Under the pieces are notes generated by a model that was given only the letters and a program-made list of their open reading frames with translations, did not search any database and had not been told where the DNA came from. Source: Candidatus Dojkabacteria bacterium UBA2259 (GTDB taxonomy: Bacteria; Patescibacteriota; Dojkabacteria; SC72). From it: a stretch of DNA of 6,088 nt. Both the position numbers and the translations under genes were made by a program. This document shows positions 1 to 6,084 of the stretch, one piece after another. Position 1 is the first letter of the stretch, and each line of letters opens with the position of its first letter. The stretch lies in contig DDXN01000003.1 of the NCBI GenBank assembly GCA_002347605.1, positions 1 to 6,088 of the forward strand, given 5' to 3'.

Positions 1-927
1 ATAAGAAGAGAGGATAGTATATACTTCTGTCCATACTTCTGGGGAGGTATTCCCTCACGTCATATCCCTACAGTATTAATGGTACACGATCTAATACTTC
101 CCATATTTAATATATATTCAGAAAAGGGATATATACAGAATTTAATTAAGAGAGTTTTGTATTGGTTAGAGATGTATAAAGCTAGATATTGTAAAGCAAT
201 TCTAACTAACTCTAAGCAAACTGCTAAAGATTTTAAAAGATACTTTCCTAGTTATCCTAAAGAAAATATATATACAATATATTTAGATATTGAAACAGAG
301 GATAGTAAAAACATAAATGGATGGGATAGTAAATTACCTAAAGATTACAAAGAGAGGGGCTATTTCATATATATTGGTAGTGCTTTACAGAAGAGTAAGA
401 ACTCAGATGGGGTAATAAGGGGGTATAGGGAGTTTTTAGTTAAAACTAAAAATGACAAGAGTGTTCCATACCTAGTTATAGCAGGTAAGGGTTTTACTAA
501 GGATGAGAATCCAGAGGTTGCTAAATTCAAAGATAAAATTGAGTGTTTAGGATTAAAGGATAATGTTGTATTTATTGGTTTTTATGAAGATAACCATATT
601 AAACCATTACTTAACAATTCAATATCCTCTATACATCTATCATTGTATGAAGGCTTTGGTATTGCATTAGTAGAAGCTATGAGATATGAAACACCAATAA
701 TTGCACATAAGGGATCATGTAATCCAGAGATATTGTCAGATGCAGGTATATTAGTAGATGGATTAAATGTTAAGGAAGTAGGTAATGCTATGTACAGGGT
801 ATATACAGAGGAGAGATATAGGGAGGAGATAATAGAGAGGGGTAAGGAGAGAGCTAAGATGTTTAGTTGGGATGTTACTACAGAGAAGACAAAAAAGGTT
901 TTTGAAAAACTAGGATTAAAGAGATGA
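1..927 (+). CDS. GT4-family glycosyltransferase, 5'-truncated by window edge
   Basis: This enzyme probably transfers a sugar from a nucleotide-sugar donor during surface polysaccharide or glycan assembly in the cytoplasm; the exact sugar cannot be told. The frame is open from base 1, and the 26 residues before the first ATG (position 79) read like family sequence (PYFWGGIPSRHIPTVLMVHD), so the gene starts outside the window. In visible residue numbers, VHDL (28-31) marks the N-terminal Rossmann domain and ILTNSKQTAKDF (67-78) the usual inter-strand region. FIYIGSALQKSKN (122-134) opens the C-terminal donor-binding domain. EGFGIALVEAM (217-227) is the classical E-x7-E donor-phosphate motif, followed by PEILSDAGILVDG. 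The 308 visible residues suggest only a short missing N-terminus. It converges on the peptide cluster and is probably unrelated to it; a role in glycosylating the product cannot be excluded but has no support. Confidence 0.93.
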   Translation: MRREDSIYFCPYFWGGIPSRHIPTVLMVHDLILPIFNIYSEKGYIQNLIKRVLYWLEMYKARYCKAILTNSKQTAKDFKRYFPSYPKENIYTIYLDIETEDSKNINGWDSKLPKDYKERGYFIYIGSALQKSKNSDGVIRGYREFLVKTKNDKSVPYLVIAGKGFTKDENPEVAKFKDKIECLGLKDNVVFIGFYEDNHIKPLLNNSISSIHLSLYEGFGIALVEAMRYETPIIAHKGSCNPEILSDAGILVDGLNVKEVGNAMYRVYTEERYREEIIERGKERAKMFSWDVTTEKTKKVFEKLGLKR

Positions 928-928
928 T

Positions 929-2554
929 TTATTTAAGTGGTATGTCTTCTTTAATACCTATTCTTCTGAGAAATTCCCTATCATGTGATACAACCAAAAT
1001 TGTATGCTTAAACTTTTTTAAAGTTCTCTCTAACATGTTTAAGGTATGTATATCAAGGTGATTTGTAGGTTCGTCCAGTACTAAGAAGTTAGGTGCAGAT
1101 GCAAACATCATTGCGAATTGAATTCTTTTTAACTCTCCGACACTAAAATCTTTTACATTTAGATATACGGGATTTGCAAAAAGAACTTTACCTAATGTAT
1201 CAACCAAATCCTCTTCATTCATTAAAGTATGTTCTCTCATGTATGAAAGAATATTTTGGTTTGGATTATTAGGTATGATGGATTGGGGAATATATCCAAT
1301 TTTGACATCTTCTCCCAATTTTACATTTTGCAAAGGAATTTCCCCTACAAGGATTTTTAATAAAGTAGATTTTCCAATTCCATTGGGACCAGAAACACTT
1401 ATTCTTTCTCCGCTATTAATCTTAAGAGAAAAATTCTCAATAATATTCTTATTGTTATATCCAAATGTTAAATTATTAATATTTAAGATGTTCCCGTTTA
1501 ACTCATCTGTTTCTCTTAATACAAATTGTGGTAATTTCGGTTTTTCAGGTTCCCCTATTTTCTCTAACTCTCTTATTACCCTTCTTTCTCTTACCTTTGC
1601 TGATTTAGCTATCTTTGCACCCTTTGCTCTGTAAAAATCATTATTTGATATGCCTTCAAATCTATTGGCTTGTTTACTTAGTCTTTTAATGTCTACCTGC
1701 AATCTTTTTTTTGTTCTTTCTTGCTCTTCGAAATCCCTTAATCTCCCTTCAAACTGTCTTGCTTTCTCATTTTCATAAAAAGAATAATTCCCTCCATATC
1801 GTAGTATTTTTTTGCTCTCCTCATCTATTTCCCATATCGTATCTATTACTTTATCCAGAAACTCTCGATCGTGAGACACAATAACGAGAGATGTCTTTGT
1901 TTTCCTAAGCCAATCCTCTAAAAATCTAATATTATTAAGATCTAAATTATTTGTTGGTTCATCAAGAAGTATTAAATTAGGTTTACTGATTAGTAGGCTT
2001 GCAAGTGCTATTTTAGTTGCTTCTCCACCACTTAGAGATTTAATTTTTCTACCAAGTATCTCATTATCAATATTTAGACCATTTAATACAGTATCTATTT
2101 CTAATGGATAATTCCAAAGGGAATAATCTTCCATCTGAGTTAAAATATTTGAGAAATCTTTTTCGTAAATTGGATCTTTTGATATATGATCCATTAAATA
2201 TTCATACCTTTTGTATATCTCTGCCCTTTCTCCAACTTGATTATCAATGTATTCTTTAACAGTACCATTAAATTCAAGTCTAACATCTTGTTCTAGGTAT
2301 CCTATACTAGTGTTTTTTCCTATCTCTATATTCCCCTCAAAATCAATAGAATTCTCTAAGGGTAACTGTTTCGAAGTTGAATATATTGTTTCAAGGAGTG
2401 TGGATTTTCCACTGCCGTTTCTACCAATTAATGCAACTTTCTCGTTTGGTGAGATATCTATTTTGGATTCTGTTATCAGTAGCTTATCTCCTCTGTAGAG
2501 AGAAGATATATTAACGGTTGTTTCTGCTTCTTTTTTTTGTTCCATCTCTATCAT
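929..2554 (-). CDS. ABC-F family ATPase (soluble, duplicated NBD), candidate ribosome-protection self-immunity protein
   Basis: This is a cytoplasmic ABC-F protein of 541 residues with two nucleotide-binding domains and no membrane segments, so it is not a transporter. Domain 1 has Walker A GRNGSGKST (44-52), signature LSGGE (174-178), Walker B ending LLDEPTNNLD, and an H-loop SHDREF (His 228). A long, charged, helical linker (about 256-349, Lys/Arg-rich) is the region that reaches the P-site tRNA in this family. Domain 2 has Walker A GPNGIGKST (389-397), a degenerate signature FSVGE (470-474), Walker B VLDEPTNHLD and His 524. The protein stops soon after the second H-loop, with no C-terminal extension. 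I chose the ATG at 2554, one base after the peptidase stop; a further ATG at 2545 is possible. As last gene of the operon it is likely co-expressed with the peptide enzymes. Family knowledge: ABC-F proteins in antibiotic clusters often dislodge ribosome-bound drugs. That this one does so is inference; a housekeeping ABC-F translation factor is the alternative. Confidence 0.93.
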   Translation of the reverse strand: MIEMEQKKEAETTVNISSLYRGDKLLITESKIDISPNEKVALIGRNGSGKSTLLETIYSTSKQLPLENSIDFEGNIEIGKNTSIGYLEQDVRLEFNGTVKEYIDNQVGERAEIYKRYEYLMDHISKDPIYEKDFSNILTQMEDYSLWNYPLEIDTVLNGLNIDNEILGRKIKSLSGGEATKIALASLLISKPNLILLDEPTNNLDLNNIRFLEDWLRKTKTSLVIVSHDREFLDKVIDTIWEIDEESKKILRYGGNYSFYENEKARQFEGRLRDFEEQERTKKRLQVDIKRLSKQANRFEGISNNDFYRAKGAKIAKSAKVRERRVIRELEKIGEPEKPKLPQFVLRETDELNGNILNINNLTFGYNNKNIIENFSLKINSGERISVSGPNGIGKSTLLKILVGEIPLQNVKLGEDVKIGYIPQSIIPNNPNQNILSYMREHTLMNEEDLVDTLGKVLFANPVYLNVKDFSVGELKRIQFAMMFASAPNFLVLDEPTNHLDIHTLNMLERTLKKFKHTILVVSHDREFLRRIGIKEDIPLK

Positions 2555-2555
2555 T

Positions 2556-3263
2556 TCACTTTTCACAAACAATATATTGAGAATTCCTTGTTATTATACT
2601 ATTTATTAATCTGTCTTTGTTAACAAAGTATTTTTCTTCCTTCCTATACCAATACGAGGGGTCAACTAGTTGAAATTCTGTCTCATTATACCCACTAATT
2701 ACTGAAACATGTCCCATGGGGTTCCCACTGATATCATCTGGTTTACCCATAAAACCCCTCTTCATTCCGTGTAATAGAATTGAATCATATGCACAAATTA
2801 TCGGTATTTTTGTCTTAACAAAAGAGCAAATATCACTTGAGGTTAAGGGTTTTAGTATAACTTCTCCTCCCATTTGAATAAACTTAATTGCTTCCTCTAA
2901 TTCAGATATCTCTGGACCTAAATTATGCCATGCTAAGAAGCCCTTGTGTTTTAATCGGGGGGAATCACTATAGAAAAACTCTAATTCCTTTTTCATTTTA
3001 TTTAAAAGCTCTTTTTGATTAAGTTTCTCCCAACTAGGGTCATATATTAAACTTTGGAAAGCAATTATTTTAGGATGTAACCCTTTTTTTATCATATATT
3101 GAGCCATTAGGTAATCCCAATCTTTATATTTATACGAATTTGATGTGGAATCTATTATTTCATCAATATCGAAAACTATTTTATAGTATGAAAGAACCTG
3201 TGCTACACAAGCTGGTCCACATTCAAAATCTTTTTGTTCTATTTTTGGAATATCTAGAATCAT
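2556..3263 (-). CDS. C39-like (papain-fold) cysteine peptidase, candidate leader peptidase
   Basis: This 235-residue protein has the layout of stand-alone C39-like cysteine peptidases. Near the N-terminus QKDFECGPACVAQVL provides the oxyanion-hole Gln 10 and the likely nucleophile Cys 15. MGHVSVISGY supplies the catalytic His 185, and LVDPSYWYR the third residue, Asp 201. About 110 residues between the two halves (60-170) include a stretch typical of longer C39-like proteins (KPLTSSDICSFVKTKIPIICAYD shape, residues 138-160). There is no signal peptide and no fused membrane or ATPase part, unlike the bifunctional C39 exporters of bacteriocins. The start ATG overlaps the dehydrogenase stop by 4 bp (ATGA), and the stop lies one base before the ABC-F start, so it is translated as part of the same unit. 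Inferred role: cutting the leader from the modified precursor in the cytoplasm, perhaps after the Gly-Ser at precursor residues 19-20. The peptidase fold is well supported; the substrate is not shown. Confidence 0.86.
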   Translation of the reverse strand: MILDIPKIEQKDFECGPACVAQVLSYYKIVFDIDEIIDSTSNSYKYKDWDYLMAQYMIKKGLHPKIIAFQSLIYDPSWEKLNQKELLNKMKKELEFFYSDSPRLKHKGFLAWHNLGPEISELEEAIKFIQMGGEVILKPLTSSDICSFVKTKIPIICAYDSILLHGMKRGFMGKPDDISGNPMGHVSVISGYNETEFQLVDPSYWYRKEEKYFVNKDRLINSIITRNSQYIVCEK

Positions 3264-3988
3264 TTCCCTAAAGATATTAAATACAAAGGGTACTCATCTG
3301 TCTTATTACATTTTAAGTATTTCGCAATTTTCTTATCATCAAATCCTCCGATTGCACACGTATGTAATCCTAAATTTTCTGCTATTAGCATAATGTTTTG
3401 TGCGATATGTCCAATTTCAAAAAGTATATATCTAATACCCCTATTATTATATTTTATACATGTTCTTAATGGAATACACGTAAGTATTATTAAAGCAGAG
3501 CAGTTAGAAATCCAATCAGAATTACATATCTCTTTAAAAAAAAGTCTTGAGTCTTCCTCTCTTATTTTCTCAAGAGAGTGATCGTATACATTGAAATGAT
3601 AAAGACCCTGTTTTATATCTTGACCATTAAATATAACTATATATTGTTCAATTGGGAATCTGGCCCCTGCAGAAGGGTATGGTCTTCTAGAGTTTAAAGA
3701 ATTGCCATTTTTATTTTTTATCCTATTCGTATAGAAAAAAAGCTTTGAGAGTTTATCAAAATCTATTGCATATTTTTTATTAAACTCTCTAAAACTTCTT
3801 CTTTCCAATACCGTTTTCTGAAGGAGATTAGTATCATTATATTTCTTAAGTTTTATTGAATTAAATCGGGGATACATTTTAAAATGTATATCAAGCCAAT
3901 CTTTGGGATATTCCTCATCTATACTTATTTTATTGTTATATTCCTGCTTTATATTGGTCTGTTTAAAAAACTGTCTAAGAAATTTCAT
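3260..3988 (-). CDS. SagB-type FMN-dependent azoline dehydrogenase
   Basis: This 242-residue protein belongs to the nitroreductase-like SagB family, which uses FMN to oxidise thiazolines and (methyl)oxazolines in a precursor peptide to aromatic azoles. The N-terminal block PKDWLDIHFKMYPRF (29-42) is the usual SagB lead-in. ERRSFREF (62-69) is the flavin-phosphate-binding arginine cluster, and RRPYPSAGARFP (101-112) the family hallmark. LYHFNVYDHSLEKI (129-142), FEIGHIAQN (190-198), GGFDDKKI (214-221) and PLYLISLG (234-241) follow in the expected order and spacing, so the gene looks intact. Its ATG overlaps the YcaO stop in an ATGA, and its own stop overlaps the peptidase start in the same way, so translation is probably coupled. 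No convincing Shine-Dalgarno site precedes it. Being next to a YcaO gene and a Cys/Ser/Thr-rich peptide makes the azole-forming role much more likely than general nitroreductase activity. Confidence 0.94.
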   Translation of the reverse strand: MKFLRQFFKQTNIKQEYNNKISIDEEYPKDWLDIHFKMYPRFNSIKLKKYNDTNLLQKTVLERRSFREFNKKYAIDFDKLSKLFFYTNRIKNKNGNSLNSRRPYPSAGARFPIEQYIVIFNGQDIKQGLYHFNVYDHSLEKIREEDSRLFFKEICNSDWISNCSALIILTCIPLRTCIKYNNRGIRYILFEIGHIAQNIMLIAENLGLHTCAIGGFDDKKIAKYLKCNKTDEYPLYLISLGK

Positions 3989-5256
3989 AGAAATGGTTGT
4001 AAAAAATCATTTAATATTTTTTTATTTCCGTTTGGTACTATCTCTTTTATCCTTTTGTCATCAAGATAGGGATATCTTTCATCGAGGTAAAGAGGATGTG
4101 CTTGAGGAATGAAGACCTTGTAACAATATATATTGTATTTAGACAATTTTTTTATTGAGAAATTCTTTGTATAGCAGTTCCAGTGTTTTGTTTTAAGAAG
4201 ATCTAATAGATCAGGAAGAGTTAATTCTTTGCTCTTTTTTGAAAGATCAATGTTAATTAGGTCATCATTCTTAATCCAGAAATTTAATTTACCTCTAACT
4301 TTTTTAGATGACCAGACAAGACCTCTATCTTTAATTTCTGTAATAGATTTATGATTTTTAATTAATTTCTTAACATTATTTTTCTCTATGTTTTCCATTG
4401 TGTATCTTAACCATCTTCTCGAATGGAAGGCTTCTTCTAAACTAGCTCTAATACAGTAGGAGATATCTGGTGAACACTTTAGCCCCAATGTATATAACGG
4501 ACCAATTCCTGTGCTATCTTCGAGTATTGTAAGTACAGTAGGGATATCAATATCGGAATAGAGTAAGAGTAGGTGTGGTTTGAGTTTGTAAAATAGGAAC
4601 TCATTTAATATGGTTGATATCTGTCTAGGGATATTCTTCATCACTATTTTTTTTGCAGGGATCTGTCCGAGGTATGAGGTAATAAATTGATCTCTCTCAA
4701 TAATTTCCAATATCCCTTTGTAAATACAGCTCTCTTTACTAAATCCAGATGCAGCGCCAGTAGAAATAGGTAATCGTATTATGTTCTCCTGTGCCAAGTA
4801 AGGTAAGTAAAAAAATTGACATGGTAAATAACTCCTACGATTACTTAGGGTGTCATAAACTTGACAGCAAGTCAGCTTGTCTTTTTTTGAAAGGGCACGA
4901 AATCTCCTGAATTTACTACTTTCTAGTTGTTCTTTTGAGAATTTTACAAAATCATTCAAATCGATTCTGTTTTCTTTTTCAATTTCCTTAACACTCTTTT
5001 CTACCCAACTTTTACTCTCCATTGTAGAAGGAATCAATGAATATCTTTCTATTGCTTCCATAACAGCTTTAATGTATGCAACATTTTTGTTCATTGAAGT
5101 ACCACCACCAGAAATATCTGGTGGAATATCCTTGTCCTTTAGTATTGCTGAGTAGGTATATAGTTGTGGCTCATCATTAAAAAAAGGTGTCTTCAAGACA
5201 TCCTCTACAATATTTTTTTCTGTTACTATTTGTTTACAGGTTGAATAAATCCCCAT
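3985..5256 (-). CDS. YcaO-domain cyclodehydratase (TOMM 'D' protein)
   Basis: This 423-residue protein matches YcaO enzymes that use ATP to activate the peptide backbone so that Cys, Ser or Thr side chains close into azoline rings. The three conserved glutamate-rich blocks of the ATP/Mg site are present in order: GGGTS then VMEAIERYS (65-73), STGAASGFSKE then GILEIIERDQF (181-191), and ASLEEAFHSRRWLR (271-284). The late motif VFIPQAHPLYLDERYPYL (381-398) is also typical. Length is normal for a stand-alone YcaO, with no fused E1-like or RRE domain. The C-terminus ends LQPFL instead of the PxPxP seen in many azoline-forming members, so activity may differ or need a partner. The start at 5256 is the only ATG between the in-frame stop in the upstream hairpin loop and the first conserved block. 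The nearest AGGAGG is 24 bases away inside the hairpin, so initiation is not by a normal Shine-Dalgarno site. Thioamide-forming or macroamidine-forming YcaO activity is a less likely alternative given SagB. Confidence 0.94.
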   Translation of the reverse strand: MGIYSTCKQIVTEKNIVEDVLKTPFFNDEPQLYTYSAILKDKDIPPDISGGGTSMNKNVAYIKAVMEAIERYSLIPSTMESKSWVEKSVKEIEKENRIDLNDFVKFSKEQLESSKFRRFRALSKKDKLTCCQVYDTLSNRRSYLPCQFFYLPYLAQENIIRLPISTGAASGFSKESCIYKGILEIIERDQFITSYLGQIPAKKIVMKNIPRQISTILNEFLFYKLKPHLLLLYSDIDIPTVLTILEDSTGIGPLYTLGLKCSPDISYCIRASLEEAFHSRRWLRYTMENIEKNNVKKLIKNHKSITEIKDRGLVWSSKKVRGKLNFWIKNDDLINIDLSKKSKELTLPDLLDLLKTKHWNCYTKNFSIKKLSKYNIYCYKVFIPQAHPLYLDERYPYLDDKRIKEIVPNGNKKILNDFLQPFL

Positions 5257-5260
5257 ATTT

Positions 5261-5289
5261 AGAAAAAGGAGGGATTACTCCCTCCTTTT
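5261..5289 (-). terminator. Intrinsic terminator/attenuator hairpin between precursor and YcaO genes
   Basis: On the minus strand a perfect 11-bp stem (AAAAGGAGGGA paired with TCCCTCCTTTT) closes a GTAA loop. In RNA this is a GNRA-type tetraloop, which is very stable. The 3' arm runs into TTTTTCT, giving a U tract. The hairpin starts 13 bases after the precursor stop and ends 7 bases before the YcaO ATG. Inferred role: partial termination, so that most transcripts carry only the precursor while read-through supplies the enzymes. The stem also buries an AGGAGGG that could pair with 16S rRNA. Confidence 0.82.
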
Positions 5290-5302
5290 GATTGAATGCA
5301 AA

Positions 5303-5446
5303 CTACTTAGTTTTCTTCGTAAGCTTGATTCCGTAGCATGCACTTGAATTTGTTCCCGTATGACTGCATGAAGTCTGATTACAGTTTGAACCAACCAAAC
5401 TGTTAATTAGGGGGGTATACTCCATCGCGTTTCTGATTTTACTCAT
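5303..5446 (-). CDS. Precursor peptide of a thiazole/oxazole-modified peptide (47 residues)
   Basis: A 47-residue reading frame starts at ATG 5446 and stops at TAG 5303, directly downstream of a consensus promoter and upstream of the YcaO gene. Residues 1-20 (MSKIRNAMEYTPLINSLVGS) look like a leader. Its Ile 14, Leu 17, Gly 19 and Ser 20 fall at -7, -4, -2 and -1 of a double-glycine-like processing site. Residues 21-47 form the putative core: the first part, NCNQTSCSHTGTNSSACYG, holds three Cys (22, 27, 37), four Ser (26, 28, 34, 35) and three Thr (25, 30, 32), while the tail GIKLTKKTK is basic. Cys/Ser/Thr density of this kind next to YcaO and SagB is the hallmark of an azole-forming substrate. 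G+C is 57 of 144 bases (about 40%), visibly higher than the flanking genes. No Shine-Dalgarno site is seen ahead of the ATG. I do not recognise it as a known product; which residues are cyclised and where the leader is cut are inferences. Confidence 0.87.
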   Translation of the reverse strand: MSKIRNAMEYTPLINSLVGSNCNQTSCSHTGTNSSACYGIKLTKKTK

Positions 5447-5472
5447 ATTGGAACGATGATAAATTATTAACC

Positions 5473-5501
5473 ATTATATATAAAAAAATTTTCTATGTAA
5501 A
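5473..5501 (-). promoter_or_regulatory. Sigma-70-type promoter of the peptide operon
   Basis: On the minus strand, TTTACA (5501-5496) is five of six bases from the -35 consensus. A 17-base A/T-rich spacer separates it from a perfect TATAAT (5478-5473). Transcription would begin near 5465-5467, leaving a leader RNA of about 20 bases before the precursor ATG at 5446. The -35 box starts two bases after the stop codon of the upstream gene, so the operon is a separate unit beginning with the precursor. No clear operator repeat is seen around it. Confidence 0.75.
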
Positions 5502-5502
5502 C

Positions 5503-6084
5503 CTATTTCTGTTTTTTAAGTCTTGAACCTTTCTCATAAAACCATAATCTGTCATACTCACCTATTACAACTTTCTTGTTTAAATCTCTTGAATACCACT
5601 CCTTACTCTCTGTCTCCTTCTCATACTTTTCAAAAGTATCCTTTGTAATATCTAAAATATATGTGTTCTGCTCTAAAACAGGATCTCCTGTTTTGAGGAT
5701 GATATTCTCTCTTTTACAAATTAAAGGAATTACAGTAGGAAATAGATCCTTTGAAAATATTAAATTGCTATCCATATCATACTGTTTAATGGTAGTACTA
5801 AACTCCTTCATACTCTTAATATTCCTGTGCTCATACTTACAATATACAAACCCTCTGTCATATCCATAAATACAGCTATCACATGTATCAATAATATTAT
5901 TTTTTCTGTTGTATGTATTAAATATCTGCGTATACCCATATGTAGAAAGTAAAACATTAATATCATCAATCCAATATACATACGCAGGAACAAACTCCGT
6001 ATCAATCATATACTCTTTAATATATGGATCATCTCTGTGAGGAAGTATTAGAGAAAGAATGTAAAAAAGAATCTGTTTAAACAT
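5503..6084 (-). CDS. Uncharacterised protein, 193 residues, possibly 5'-incomplete
   Basis: I do not recognise this protein. It begins with a hydrophobic stretch (MFKQILFYILSLILP) that could be a membrane anchor or signal-like segment. A soluble-looking region rich in Tyr, Asp and Lys follows, with a CDSC pair inside DTCDSCIYGYDRGFVYCKY (about residues 67-85) and a basic C-terminus (RLKKQK). The CxxC plus a further Cys could be a metal or disulfide site, but this is only a visual remark. The ATG at 6084 is four bases from the window edge and the frame is still open there, so the true start may lie outside. It is on the same strand as the peptide operon, but the operon promoter starts just after its stop, so it need not be co-transcribed. 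It does not resemble the E1-like or ocin-ThiF partners of YcaO enzymes. A link to the cluster is unproven. Confidence 0.72.
   Translation of the reverse strand: MFKQILFYILSLILPHRDDPYIKEYMIDTEFVPAYVYWIDDINVLLSTYGYTQIFNTYNRKNNIIDTCDSCIYGYDRGFVYCKYEHRNIKSMKEFSTTIKQYDMDSNLIFSKDLFPTVIPLICKRENIILKTGDPVLEQNTYILDITKDTFEKYEKETESKEWYSRDLNKKVVIGEYDRLWFYEKGSRLKKQK

Noticed and set aside
79..927. Starting the glycosyltransferase at the ATG at 79
   Set aside because: The frame is open to base 1 and the 26 upstream residues match the family's N-terminal pattern, so 79 is an internal Met and the gene is cut by the window edge.
1239..1634. Plus-strand reading frame opposite the ABC-F gene (also 2247-2498)
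   Set aside because: Antisense shadow of a well-supported ABC-F coding region; low-complexity hydrophobic translation without family motifs.
929..2554. ABC-F as the peptide's exporter
   Set aside because: Two ATPase domains joined by a charged linker and no membrane helices; ABC-F proteins are not transporters.
2555..2572. TTG start at 2572 for the ABC-F gene
   Set aside because: It would overlap the peptidase end by 17 bp and uses a rare start. The ATG at 2554, one base after the peptidase stop, is more natural and loses no domain.
3985..3988. TGA recoding (as in some candidate-phylum or mycoplasma lineages)
   Set aside because: TGA ends the glycosyltransferase, YcaO, SagB and peptidase genes at positions that match family lengths and operon overlaps, so it is a real stop here.
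3884..4112. Two overlapping plus-strand frames opposite the YcaO/SagB junction (also 3393-3581 and 4877-5155)
   Set aside because: They lie antisense to clear YcaO and SagB coding sequence; the hydrophobic translation comes from A/T-rich complementary codons.
5576..6005. Plus-strand frame 5576-5869 and minus-strand frame 5808-6005 inside the uncharacterised gene
   Set aside because: Both are shorter alternative frames of the 5503-6084 gene, with no start signal or recognisable content.
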